In this document: in pieces, positions 32,099-41,422 of the stretch
How positions within the stretch are numbered: position 1 is the first letter of the stretch
Layout of the letters: every line of letters starts with the position of its first letter
Source of the DNA: Methanolinea sp.
GTDB taxonomy: Archaea > Halobacteriota > Methanomicrobia > Methanomicrobiales > Methanospirillaceae
DNA length: 64,000 bases
Direction of reading: 5' to 3'
Assembly (NCBI GenBank): GCA_016699325.1
Contig: CP064971.1
Location: 744,001 to 808,000 of the forward strand
Translations under genes and position numbers: made by a program
Notes under the pieces: model-generated
Seen by the model: only the letters and a program-made list of their open reading frames with translations
What the model was told of the DNA's origin: nothing
The model's database searches: none

Positions 32099-33605
32099 CT
32101 TCGCCAGAAGAAGGATGAGAAGGTAGTGTTTATATAATTTCATGCAAAAAAACACAGCCTTCTCATTAGGTAATATAGCATTAATCGATAAAATTGATTC
32201 GGAGACCAACTTTTTCGCATCAGTTCTTGGCGGAGTTGGTGGTCGAAGCAAGTCATTCATACCATCCGTAAAGCTTCTCATCAGCAACAAACTCAATCAA
32301 TCGGTATCGATCAATAAGATTCTGGACTTTACCCCCGACGAACTTCTCAAGACACTGGGGTTTGAAGATACAATTTCAGACCGGAGTTTGTATCGGACTC
32401 TGGAACGACTGGGAGAAAGAAAGTCGATTGTTCTTGACCAGTTTCAACGCTGGATCTCCCAGCAGAGCCTCGTGGATCCAACCCAGTTCGTGGACTTCAG
32501 TTCGAGTTACTTTGAGGGGACAAAATGTCCGCTGGGGAGTTAGGGTATTCCCGGGACAATCAGCCAGGGAAACTCCAGATCGCATTTGGGATCAGTGTCG
32601 GCCTCAATAACATACCGACGATGCTGACCATCCAGAAAGGAAATGTTCAGGATAAAAAGCATATGCAGATGCTGATCCGGTTATGCTCGAGCGTTCTTCC
32701 TGAAGGCAGTCTTCTGGTGTTTGACTGTGGAGGGAATACCCAGGATAACAAACGAAGGATCCGCGATCTGAAGTTCCATTATTTGACCCTGAAAGCAAAG
32801 AAGAAAGGACCATACCGGAACGAGATAACGATCTACCATGCCAGGAAAGAAAGCCAGGTTTCATTCGTTTCTGGCAACCGGGTCTATTCATGTGTCAAAT
32901 ATCGGGATGGCGAAGAAGTCCGCATATATTTTTCTGTGACGACCTGGCCTGTGACCAGTTGACGAAGAAAGCAAGGAAACTTGAGAAAGACCTGGAGAAG
33001 GGGAAGGTTCTCACAAAGAAGGTTGAACGCGGAAAAGATCTCGGCCAGTATATCGCTCCTGAGGGTTGGATCATCGCCCGTGGTCATCTCCAGAAGATCA
33101 TTGGCGATATCCCCAACCCCTATGTAACCGGTCTTGAAGGTTTCTTCGTGCTTGAATCAACCATCGATGATGATCCCGAAAACATCCTGAATGCCTACAA
33201 GAATCGTGACCGTGCAGAGAAGTTCATCCGGGACCTCAAAGAAGGAGCCGAGCTCCGGCCGATCCGGCACTGGTCCAAACACGCGGTGATCGGGTACGTG
33301 TTGATCGTTTTCCTCACCAAAGTCCTGGTGAGTTTGACACAACTTTTCTGTAAAGATCCCGTCGTGAAAAATCTGAAAGTCCTCAAAAATTATCTCACGA
33401 ATTTGACACTTACGATCATATACCCTTCTTTTGGGTATCCTGTCAAGATCATTTCCAACTTCTCCCCAGAAATACGCCCAATTCTTGGAGATTTTATCAA
33501 GAGATATGGTAGCCTGGAGGCGCCAAATCACTGGTAAATTGCTTCTGGCGAATTGGGTTAAGTCGTTTAAATTTGATGGAAGTACTGAAAAGTGGCGAAG
33601 TTAGG
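32094..33605 (+). mobile_element. IS1634-like (IS4 superfamily) insertion sequence with 13-bp inverted ends
   Basis: About 1512 bases. The left end CCTGACTTCGCCA (32094-32106) and the right end, read in reverse, CCTAACTTCGCCA (33593-33605), agree at 12 of 13 positions. An inner pair TTCGCCAGAAG (32100-32110 and, inverted, 33542-33552) also exists, so the exact terminus is open. It encodes one broken transposase. I could not identify a target duplication. The left end abuts the IS66 remnant. Confidence 0.65.
32142..33537 (+). pseudogene. IS1634-like transposase with two frameshifts
   Basis: Three consecutive frames together make one transposase of about 465 residues. Frame 1 (32142 onward) runs to FEGTKCPLG. 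A missing G in a G-run near 32535 moves the frame to ELGYSRDNQPGKLQIAFGIS, and a second shift near 32930 moves it to CDDLACDQLTKKARKLEKDL. The DDE-type features of IS1634 are visible: VDFSSSYFEG, GYSRDNQPGK...SVGLNNIP, LLVFDCGGN, and the C-terminal YKNRDRAEKFIRDLKEGAELRPIRHW (YREK-like motif). Both breaks make it inactive unless programmed frameshifting occurs. Confidence 0.82.
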
Positions 33606-33644
33606 TTTTAAGGTTGATGGCCCTACTGAAAAATGGAAAAGCTA
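33573..33644 (+). repeat. Duplicated IS right end (33-base imperfect direct repeat)
   Basis: The right terminus of the IS (33573-33605, beginning TTGATGGAAGTACTG and ending AAGTTAGG) is followed at 33612-33644 by a second copy (TTGATGGCCCTACTG to AAGCTAGG) with 26 of 33 positions identical. It may be an old second insertion end or a local duplication. Confidence 0.5.
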
Positions 33645-33669
33645 GGTGGATAAATTGGCACCATATCCT

Positions 33670-34443
33670 TTATTCTTTAAGTTGCTTTTTATTCGCATGA
33701 ATTATAATTACTTCGGACACTTCATCATCGAAAGAATCAAGAAATTCTTCAATGGTTTTATCCTCCGGCTCAATATTTACGTTATAATTTTTAAAAATAT
33801 AGTCTAGAAGCTCCTCAGGATTATTTTTTGAAGGATTAAAATTATGTATTTCCATTTCAATTCTTCTTATCCCCTCTATTTCCTCAGGATGAATAAACCA
33901 CTCAAAGCCCTCACAGTCGCACTTGAGAAAATCACATCCTCCAGATATTTGCTTCAATTGAGTGAATGAAAATGTTTTAATTTTCTTCGAATTTCTAATC
34001 CACGTAATTATATGCCATTGCCCATCTCCCAATGCCCCTTCAATTATGCGTATATTCATGTTATTGAGTTTAATATTATTTTTTAATTCACGAATTGTAA
34101 TTGGTTCAACTGCAATAATATTATCAGATAATTTTGCCGCTAAAATTGTGAAACCTCCGATATTCGCACCAATATCAATAACATAATCTTCTTTCCTAAT
34201 ATCTGAAAAGCTGTAGTCTTGAAGTACATCAAAAAGTGTTGATAAATCATCTGAAGTGCGGAAAATCGCTCCATTTTCCATCATCACATACGGAAAAATC
34301 TTTGAATTAATCGAGAAATTATCTGGATCCTTTAAATTATTATAAACCCAATATTTCAGTTTTCTAAAAAATGATGATTCTTTTCGTTTCTTTTTGAGGG
34401 TCATGTTATTCGACATTTCGTTATACAATAAAGCAGGATTCAT
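33670..34443 (-). CDS. FkbM-family SAM-dependent methyltransferase
   Basis: A 257-residue methyltransferase with the FkbM fold. Motif I is YVIDIGANIGGFTILAAKLS, followed by IIAVEPITIRELKNNIKLN, and then CDFLKCDCEGFEWFI, the variant of the FkbM K-D-x-E-G-x-E segment. FkbM enzymes usually O-methylate sugars or related metabolites. It is strongly AT-rich, unlike the genes before 27 kb, and lies immediately inside the IS boundary. It is probably part of the adjacent glycan cluster, with methylated sugars in the envelope polysaccharide. Confidence 0.82.
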   Translation of the reverse strand: MNPALLYNEMSNNMTLKKKRKESSFFRKLKYWVYNNLKDPDNFSINSKIFPYVMMENGAIFRTSDDLSTLFDVLQDYSFSDIRKEDYVIDIGANIGGFTILAAKLSDNIIAVEPITIRELKNNIKLNNMNIRIIEGALGDGQWHIITWIRNSKKIKTFSFTQLKQISGGCDFLKCDCEGFEWFIHPEEIEGIRRIEMEIHNFNPSKNNPEELLDYIFKNYNVNIEPEDKTIEEFLDSFDDEVSEVIIIHANKKQLKE

Positions 34444-34478
34444 TACTCATTATTCCGTATCCCTTCCTGAATCAACAA

Positions 34479-35732
34479 TTACTTGATTGGATTAAGAAAT
34501 CTTGAATATTTTGTATGTCCGGCAATACCTTGGATTAACAATCTTCCTATTTTAAAAATATACGGATTTATTGCAATAAATTTTAGCAATATAGGAGTGA
34601 TGCCCCCTCTATTACCATAATTATTCATATAAATATCAGATACCTTATGGATTGGAACCTTTGTTGTCATTTCAGTTTTTTGAACCAAATCGAGAACGTA
34701 TTGCGCTATTTTCATTGACTCAAAGCTATTAATTATATGTCTTCTGCCGTTCACCCCAAATTCTTTTCGCAATGAAGGATTGTCAATCAATTCTTCAATT
34801 GCAGAAACCATATCACGCGCGTTTGTAGATATATAACCGCATAGGTTGTTTGGAACAACTTCACACTGGCTGTTATCAGTCCAAGGTGTACTATAACTTA
34901 CAACAGCCGTTTCGCAAAGAAGAGATTCTGCAAGAACCAAGCCAAAGCTTTCTCCCTGTTCCGCTATATGAAAAAAAATATCCGCTGCTGAATAGCAAAT
35001 GCAAAGGTCATGGTCACTCTTTAAATTCTTAAGATGAACAATTTTTTGTTTGATTTCATTGGGTAGATGATCTATATCAAAAACAATAGATTGTGGGGGA
35101 TTTACCACAATTAGGCGAAGATTATCCCTGCGATGGCAAAGCTCAACAAATATGCTAATGAGTAAGGGCGACCATTTAATGGGACTATCCTGTCCTACTC
35201 TCAATAAGACAACTTCGTCAGAGCTTATATTGTATTTCTTTTTAAATGAAATGATTTCATCAGGAGGAGCTCTAAAGAATTTTGAAATATTAATCGGATT
35301 TGGAACAATAAAGGATTTTACTTTTCCGCCGTTACCTCTATATACCCATTCGCACCATGAAGATAATTGAAAACTTATATCGACCCTGGTTTCCCAAATT
35401 GATGGGTGTGAAAAAACATTCGTTTCAATAATAATGGGTTCTTTCTTTGATTCTTCGAAAACTTTCAATAGATTGACTACGGAATCAAATCCGGAAATAA
35501 AGACACTATGTATATGGATAACATCAGGCGACCAAATCTTAATTTCAGTGATATCACCCATTTGCCATATAGGAACACCCTTCGATAAAATCTCTTTTGC
35601 GCGAACACCAAGACCTTCAATAGCTAATATTCTGGAATCATGTCCAAGATCATGATAACCCTCTGCAAAATTTTGCGCTACTCTCTGGGTGCCTCCCTTT
35701 TCTAAGTTTAATACAACAGTTAGAATTTTCAT
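34479..35732 (-). CDS. Glycosyltransferase family 4 (GT-B), AT-rich island
   Basis: About 417 residues. The GT4 start ILTVVLNLEKGGTQRVAQNF has the glycine-rich GGTQR acceptor loop, and DVIHIHSVF follows. In the C-terminal half VVLLRVGQDSPIKWSPLLISIF carries the nucleotide-binding Arg/Lys region, and EQGESFGLVLAESLLCETAVVS is a perfect E-x7-E motif. RKEFGVNGRRHI comes before a longer C-terminal extension of about 70 residues that contains a hydrophobic stretch. The start is ATG 35732 (MKILTVV). Donor and acceptor unknown. Confidence 0.83.
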   Translation of the reverse strand: MKILTVVLNLEKGGTQRVAQNFAEGYHDLGHDSRILAIEGLGVRAKEILSKGVPIWQMGDITEIKIWSPDVIHIHSVFISGFDSVVNLLKVFEESKKEPIIIETNVFSHPSIWETRVDISFQLSSWCEWVYRGNGGKVKSFIVPNPINISKFFRAPPDEIISFKKKYNISSDEVVLLRVGQDSPIKWSPLLISIFVELCHRRDNLRLIVVNPPQSIVFDIDHLPNEIKQKIVHLKNLKSDHDLCICYSAADIFFHIAEQGESFGLVLAESLLCETAVVSYSTPWTDNSQCEVVPNNLCGYISTNARDMVSAIEELIDNPSLRKEFGVNGRRHIINSFESMKIAQYVLDLVQKTEMTTKVPIHKVSDIYMNNYGNRGGITPILLKFIAINPYIFKIGRLLIQGIAGHTKYSRFLNPIK

Positions 35733-35791
35733 GGGTGGTGTCATTTATTATGTTAGGAGGAAGAAAGATTATTGGTTCCTAATTTATACTT

Positions 35792-36649
35792 ATGGTGGCA
35801 GTATTAGTTCCTCGTAATAAAGTCGAGAGTCTTTGTATAGCCCTGATTCATAATAACGATTTTCAAAGAAATAATTATGTTTTACCAAAAATATTTGAGA
35901 TAAAAGATTCTTTCTCCAAGAAATTCGATGTTAAAATAATTTTCATATCCAACCAGCCAGAAATTAGACCTCATACCTCCTCACAAGCTATATACAGAAA
36001 ACTTCAATATTTGAAATTAGATCGTGAATGGTGTAAATATCGGAATTTACGACCAAAGTCATTGGCAATTTCTTTACCCTTATTGATGTGGGATGTCTTT
36101 AACAGCTATACATTTAGAAGGCAGTCTGGCCTGTTATGGAATAAAAAGAGTTATATTGAGACCGTTGTCACGGATAAACATATACGCTCATGGAACGCCT
36201 TTTCAGAGACTAATTGCGAGTATTTAATTTGCTTTGAAGATGATATTGTTTTTAAGGATAACAGTATTCAAAAACTTGAAAATATCCTTGAATTTGTAAA
36301 AAATCAAAAGGACCGCCTTATTTATATTGATTTGGCGGGAGGCTGTAATCTTGAAGATTTAAAAATTAGTAACTTAGAAATTAGGCATGATGATTATTTC
36401 AGATATTATACAAAGCCTGTAACAAATACAGCATGTGCATATTTGATCAATAAACCTTTGATAAATATTTTTCTTGATAATATTTTGAGAAAACCACATC
36501 TTAGGTTAATTGGAATCGATTGGATGATTAACAAATTGTTTATTAATATTAACCCGGACAGGAATACATTTTTTTGTGTTCATTCTGACCCTTCAATTTT
36601 TTTACACGGTACAAAATCCGGTGAATATAAATCTTGGAATTCGGATTGA
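35792..36649 (+). CDS. Putative glycosyltransferase (GT25-like, EDD motif)
   Basis: A 285-residue AT-rich gene. VTDKHIRSWNAFSETNCEYLICFEDDIVFKDNSIQKL resembles the donor-binding EDD-containing segment of family 25 (LPS-type) transferases. TKPVTNTACAYLINKPLINIFLDN and IDWMINKLF then HGTKSGEYKSWNSD resemble the remaining family pattern. The sequence is diverged, so the assignment is moderate. It is divergent from the upstream GT4 gene across 59 bases. It is probably an island glycan enzyme. Confidence 0.6.
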   Translation: MVAVLVPRNKVESLCIALIHNNDFQRNNYVLPKIFEIKDSFSKKFDVKIIFISNQPEIRPHTSSQAIYRKLQYLKLDREWCKYRNLRPKSLAISLPLLMWDVFNSYTFRRQSGLLWNKKSYIETVVTDKHIRSWNAFSETNCEYLICFEDDIVFKDNSIQKLENILEFVKNQKDRLIYIDLAGGCNLEDLKISNLEIRHDDYFRYYTKPVTNTACAYLINKPLINIFLDNILRKPHLRLIGIDWMINKLFININPDRNTFFCVHSDPSIFLHGTKSGEYKSWNSD

Positions 36650-36759
36650 TGACTCAAAGAATTGAAAATTTCTGATAAAATTAAATATCGAAAAAGGTTT
36701 TTGCGTTTCGGTAGTATTTTAATACTTAAAATCGTTGCATTTTAACATTAGATTGTTAA

Positions 36760-37578
36760 ATGGTTATTATGTCCAGAATGGATAACTCCTTGGGTACCCG
36801 ATGTAAAATATGTTCTTCTGGTGTAAAATTTATCTTCCAAAGAGAGATATTAAAAAAATATCCTGTTAAATATTTTCACTGTCAAAATTGCGGATTTATT
36901 CAAACAGAGGCACCCTTCTGGCTCAAAGAGGCATATTGCGATGTGATTAATGCTTACGACACTGGGATATTAGCCCGGAATATATCATTTTCAAAATTTA
37001 CCACAAATTTCTTATTTTACCAATTTGGAAGAAAGTCACAGTTTTTAGATTATGGAGGAGGATATGGCATATTCACGAGATTGATGCGGGATATTGGATT
37101 TGATTTTTATTTATTCGACCCGCAGTGTCCAAACCTCTTTGCAAGAGGATTTGAATTCAATCCCAAAATGAATAAAATAACTGCGATAACCGCATGGGAG
37201 TGCTTCGAACATTTCGTGGAACCAATGGAAGATCTAAAAAAAATGGTATCCATTTCAGGAAATATCCTCTTTTCAACTGAATTACTTCCTGAGAAAATTC
37301 CAAATCCTGAAACCTGGTTATACTATGGTTTTGAACATGGTCAACACATTTCATTCTATTCACATCAGACATTGGAACATATGGCAAGGAAATTCGATTT
37401 GAATTTTTATTCCCAGAACAACATTCACTTCTTCTCGGAAAATAAAATTAATAGTTCCCTTTTTAAAATTCTATGGTATTTATCACATTGGGGTCTGGAT
37501 AGCATCGTAAAATGCGCATTAAACAGTAAGACTCATGAAGATATGGAAGTGAATATAAAATTATTCAATAAAATCTGA
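36760..37578 (+). CDS. SAM-dependent methyltransferase with N-terminal zinc ribbon
   Basis: 272 residues. An N-terminal zinc finger (CKICSSG and CQNCGFIQ) of the kind found in sugar C-methyltransferases precedes the SAM fold FLDYGGGYGIFTRLMRDIGFDFYLFDPQCP (motif I GGGYG). AWECFEHFVEPMEDLKKMV is the motif IV region with a conserved E-H pair, and HGQHISFYSHQTLEHMARK follows. It may methylate a nucleotide-linked sugar. AT-rich; the start is ATG 36760 or the Met three residues later. Confidence 0.75.
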   Translation: MVIMSRMDNSLGTRCKICSSGVKFIFQREILKKYPVKYFHCQNCGFIQTEAPFWLKEAYCDVINAYDTGILARNISFSKFTTNFLFYQFGRKSQFLDYGGGYGIFTRLMRDIGFDFYLFDPQCPNLFARGFEFNPKMNKITAITAWECFEHFVEPMEDLKKMVSISGNILFSTELLPEKIPNPETWLYYGFEHGQHISFYSHQTLEHMARKFDLNFYSQNNIHFFSENKINSSLFKILWYLSHWGLDSIVKCALNSKTHEDMEVNIKLFNKI

Positions 37579-37615
37579 CTATTAACACATGGATGCAGTA
37601 TTCAGTCCCGAGGCT

Positions 37616-38536
37616 TTATTTATTGCATAGAGAGGATATCTTGTTGAAGCACATCCGTGGGATATTACTAAAATGATCCTTTTGTGTAAATCGATCAGCT
37701 TTCCAATTCCGCATTACATATGGAGGATGGTGGAGTGGAAATTCGAGAGCAGAAGATGGGATATTTGAAAATTTATCCTTCTTTTTCGTCAGGGTCGCTT
37801 CCTGGCCGAATCCGACATTTGATATTAAATTGACATGAGGTATAATTGAAAAAGCATTGTTCATCCACGATGAAAACACCCATTGGTAATCCCATGTTTT
37901 TAATGTTCCGTCATAAACCCTATCAAAAATCCGATTCCAATACATGACGCTCAATCTATCGTGAAGGAACCCATTTAAAAATCTATTTTCTTTAACTTCA
38001 GGCCACATCAGGATATTCTTATCATACTGTTTCCAGGCTCTCTTCCATGTCGCCCAGCCCCATATATGGGGATATATTGAAAAATAATAGCTATATTTCG
38101 TTCGTTTCTTACCAAACTGGAAGTTATCACCCGATATTGTCATCACACGATTGTCATCGTCATATTTTAATAGCAATTCATCGCAATACCTGAAAAAAGA
38201 GGCATCGGGGACGCAATCGTCTTCAAGGATAATTGCCTGATCTTCTTGTGTAAAAACCCAGTTTAACCCGCTGATTACACGTTCCGGACATCCCATGTTG
38301 GTATCAGAGTAAATTTTTTTTATGGGGGAATCAATTTCGGAATTTTCTATCAATGCCCTTGTTTCATCACATCTTGTTTTATCAGCAGGGGCATTATCTC
38401 TCGGACCGTCTGCAATGACATAGATCTTGGGGGGCTTTGCTTTCAGTATTTCATCGAGTACGAGCTTTGTCGTTTGAGGACGATTAAAAATGATAAATAC
38501 AACGGGAGTTGTTAATTCCCATCCATGACCACTCAT
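37616..38536 (-). CDS. Glycosyltransferase family 2, hemolytic-protein-HlpA-like
   Basis: A 306-residue protein. VVFIIFNRPQTTKLVLDEILKAKPPKIYVIADGPRD is the usual start of the HlpA-like GT2 group. AIILEDDCVPDASFFRYCDELL carries the EDD metal-binding triad, and the middle WGWATWKRAWKQYD is the strongest diagnostic stretch. The second half (KTWDYQWVFSSWMNN) fits the acceptor part. Such proteins occur in capsule and LPS clusters. AT-rich, minus strand, convergent with the methyltransferase gene. Confidence 0.83.
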   Translation of the reverse strand: MSGHGWELTTPVVFIIFNRPQTTKLVLDEILKAKPPKIYVIADGPRDNAPADKTRCDETRALIENSEIDSPIKKIYSDTNMGCPERVISGLNWVFTQEDQAIILEDDCVPDASFFRYCDELLLKYDDDNRVMTISGDNFQFGKKRTKYSYYFSIYPHIWGWATWKRAWKQYDKNILMWPEVKENRFLNGFLHDRLSVMYWNRIFDRVYDGTLKTWDYQWVFSSWMNNAFSIIPHVNLISNVGFGQEATLTKKKDKFSNIPSSALEFPLHHPPYVMRNWKADRFTQKDHFSNIPRMCFNKISSLCNK

Positions 38537-38621
38537 GTACTCAAATCTTAATAATATAATTATTTCAAATTAACGACAAATTTTTGTTCAAAATCTAATG
38601 AAAACGTTTCTTAACCTCCAT

Positions 38622-39737
38622 TTATGGTAAACTCTTTTCATACACTATCTTCGTTTCCCACGCGGTCCTTTCCCAGCTGAACTTCCCAAGTTGCTTCAAA
38701 CCTGCATGAATCAGTTTATCCCGCAACTTCTCATCTTCCAGAACATCCGTGATTGCCGAACGAAGAGACTCGGAATCAGTGGGATCGAAATACAATGCCG
38801 CGTCACCTCCCACTTCCGGTAATGAACCGGTATTACTGAGTAGCGCAGGACATCTGCAGGCAAATGCCTCAAGAACAGGGATACCGAATCCTTCATACAG
38901 GGAGGGAAATATGAAAGCAATCGCCTTTGAATACAATCTCTTCAAACCGTCATCATCGGTCCGGACCTGCACAACCTGGTTCTGGATTGATAACCTTTCG
39001 AGCAGTTTTTGTTCATCTTCGGAAAATGCTCCTCCTCCTGCACAGATGACCTTAAGATCGGGGTTATTCTGTAAAATGCTCGCTACCGAAGTGATAAAAA
39101 AATTAAAATTTTTATATTGACGACGATTTCCAACAAATAACAAGTACTTCTCATCCAACTGACGATCTTTTTGAGCAAAGGATACACGCTCTATTTGAAA
39201 AGAGCTTCCATGATAAATGACCTCTATCTTGGCCGGGTCAACATCGTAGAATGTGAGTACGTCCTCTTTTGTATTCTGTGAAACAGCGATAATTGCACTC
39301 GCCCTTCCAATAACTAACCGTTTATATGCCCGAGTTCTGTCATACTTTGGAAAAGATTGTGGATACAGCTCATGGATCATGTCGTGAACGGTGATTACGA
39401 ACGATTTTCCTCTCAAATATTTCAGGTAATATGGATCATAATATGTCGGATGAACAAGATCGTGATTTCCCTTAAGAAGCGCTGTGCGGGAATATGGCTT
39501 GTTTACAAAATTTAAGAACGGCCCCTTTCCCCGGCAGTTACAATCCGGGAAAAGGCGATGATATTTGAAAGAGGGATATTGTGGAAGGTATTCATTGTTG
39601 GAGTAATGGAGAGCGAGTTCGAACGATACCCCCATTTCCTTATTTATTCTGAACTGGTTCATCAATTCGATAAAATATCGTGAAATTCCACCATACTCCT
39701 GCATTGCAAACGTCTGGTGATCGTATAGTATTTTCAT
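38622..39737 (-). CDS. Glycosyltransferase family 4, mannosyltransferase-like
   Basis: A 371-residue GT-B enzyme. It begins MKILYDHQTFAMQEYGGISRYFIELM with the YGGISRY acceptor loop. VTVHDMIHELYPQSFPKYDRTRAYKRLVIGRASAIIAVSQNTKEDVLTFYDVDPAKIEVIYHGSS is the classic N-domain of mannosyl/rhamnosyl transferases. LLFVGNRRQYKNFNF and PSLYEGFGIPVLEAFACRCPALLS (E-x7-E) form the catalytic C-domain. The ATG at 39737 is chosen because 55 codons upstream in the same frame do not resemble the family. Confidence 0.87.
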   Translation of the reverse strand: MKILYDHQTFAMQEYGGISRYFIELMNQFRINKEMGVSFELALHYSNNEYLPQYPSFKYHRLFPDCNCRGKGPFLNFVNKPYSRTALLKGNHDLVHPTYYDPYYLKYLRGKSFVITVHDMIHELYPQSFPKYDRTRAYKRLVIGRASAIIAVSQNTKEDVLTFYDVDPAKIEVIYHGSSFQIERVSFAQKDRQLDEKYLLFVGNRRQYKNFNFFITSVASILQNNPDLKVICAGGGAFSEDEQKLLERLSIQNQVVQVRTDDDGLKRLYSKAIAFIFPSLYEGFGIPVLEAFACRCPALLSNTGSLPEVGGDAALYFDPTDSESLRSAITDVLEDEKLRDKLIHAGLKQLGKFSWERTAWETKIVYEKSLP

Positions 39738-39870
39738 GGTTCTTCTGGTTCTTTTCTCATGAGATTTGTATCCTCTTTCATTTACCTTTTTTTGAACAAT
39801 TCCTAAAAAAAAACAAGCCCTTAAAGACAAACCCGGATAACTCATATACGGCAAGGATAATTCGGGGAAA

Positions 39871-40629
39871 ATGAGACTATCCATAATCACCGTCTGTCGC
39901 AACGGCGAGGCCCTGATCGAGCGGACAGTCCGGAGCGTTGTCAGCCAGGACTATCCGCATATCGAGTATATAATCATCGACGGAAACTCAACCGACGGTA
40001 CATTGGATATCATACGCAAGTTCCGCAATAACATCGCCGTCCTCGTTTCAGAGAAAGACAACGGCATCTACGACGCCATGAACAAGGGTCTCACCCATGC
40101 GACAGGAGACCTCGTCTACTTCCTGAACAGCGGGGACTACCTGGCATCAGGACAGGCTATACGCGACGTTATCCGGGAGATCGAACGGTGTCCGCAGTCC
40201 GGCATCTTCACCGGCGACGTGATGTACTATGACGAGGTGAGTGCGGAACGGTGGTCAGGAGAACGGAAGACCCCCACCGATCTCATGGCACGGGTCATCT
40301 GCCACCAGGCAATCATCGCACGAAAGGAGGTGTTCGACAGATACGGGGGGTTCGACACCCGCTACCGCATCTATGCGGACTACGACTGGCAGTTGCGGGC
40401 CGTCCTTGACAACGGTGTCCGGGTAACCTATACCGGAGTCCTGCTTGCCTGTTACCTGAAGGCAGGGAAGAGCGACCGGGTCTGGAAAAAATACCTTCCG
40501 GAGAGGAGGGAGATCGTCAGGAAACACGCATCACCTGGTCGGATGGCGTCCTATGTGCTCCATTACCCGGGTGACGGCCTTCGCTACATCGTACACCGGA
40601 TCAAGGGGTATTTTATCACCGAGTCCTGA
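39871..40629 (+). CDS. Glycosyltransferase family 2 (GT-A)
   Basis: A 252-residue WcaA-like transferase. It starts RLSIITVCRNGEALIERTVRSV and continues YIIIDGNSTDGTLDIIRKF, with SEKDNGIYDAMNKGLTHATGDLVYFLNSGD holding the metal-binding Asp and the NSGD turn. Then HQAIIARKEVFDRYGGFDTRYRIYADYDWQLRAV, where the ADYDWQ segment is the ED-like catalytic region. It is GC-rich, unlike the island genes just before. A broken partial copy lies about 1 kb downstream. Confidence 0.88.
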   Translation: MRLSIITVCRNGEALIERTVRSVVSQDYPHIEYIIIDGNSTDGTLDIIRKFRNNIAVLVSEKDNGIYDAMNKGLTHATGDLVYFLNSGDYLASGQAIRDVIREIERCPQSGIFTGDVMYYDEVSAERWSGERKTPTDLMARVICHQAIIARKEVFDRYGGFDTRYRIYADYDWQLRAVLDNGVRVTYTGVLLACYLKAGKSDRVWKKYLPERREIVRKHASPGRMASYVLHYPGDGLRYIVHRIKGYFITES

Positions 40630-40856
40630 TCTGAACGATTGAAATCCAAAGACTATTCTTTCATTAACCAGACATCCCCGTTTTATCGATTCTTTCAAAC
40701 ATAAAATGAGAGCTTCTTAAAGATTTTATATATAAATTGAAATCTTTTTTCCAGTCTTTTTAAAATTATAACTAACAACAAACACCCACTTTTCAGGACT
40801 GGATATCTACTGGCCGGGAAGAAATAATATGCAATTTTAGGGAGGTTTTGCCTTAG

Positions 40857-41125
40857 GATAATTCGGGAGAGATGATACTATCCATCATCACCGTGAGTGA
40901 GGTCCTGATCGGGCGGACAACCCGGAGCGTCGCCAGCCGGGACTATCCGCGTATCGGGTACATAATCATCGACGGAAAAACTCAACCGTCGGTACATTGG
41001 ATATCATACGCAAGTTCCGCAATAACATCGCCGTCCTCGGCGAAAGAGAAACGGCATCTACGATGCCATGAACCAAGGGGTCTCACCCATGCGACAGGAA
41101 ACCTCGTCTCCTTCCTGGGTTACCG
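40857..41125 (+). pseudogene. Truncated, frameshifted duplicate of the upstream GT2 gene
   Basis: About 270 bases repeat the start of the neighbouring GT2 gene (39855-40135), including 15 bases before its ATG (GGATAATTCGGG). The match includes ACTATCCAT with ATCACCGT, and GATATCATACGCAAG with TTCCGCAATAAC. A small deletion follows SIITV, single-base frameshifts occur after ATCGACGGAAA and near GCCGTCCTCGG, and homology stops at TTCCTGGG. It cannot make an active enzyme. It looks like a recent tandem duplication that decayed. Confidence 0.85.
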
Positions 41126-41422
41126 TGCGAACACATGGTAAACCACAAAAACCTGCGGTTAAATAAATCGGCCTGTGGATCAACCCCCGGGGGTAGGACG
41201 CATGCTGCCCCGCATTTTCTCCCTATTCTGCTGGCAGTGTGCGGCAGGATGCTTCCCCCGGAATCCGGGTGATAACGGGTATTTTCGCCCGGTGGGATGT
41301 TACCAATGGCGTTATAATGGATGAAAGATAAAATTAGTGGAGCAAAATATAATGGGACGGGCCCCGGGGATGAATTCTGGGAATAGAAGCACGCAGGAAC
41401 TGATATTTCCTTTGTGGATTGC

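Noticed and set aside
32094..33605. An active insertion sequence
   Set aside because: The transposase is split by two frameshifts, so it cannot move by itself unless helped by an intact copy.
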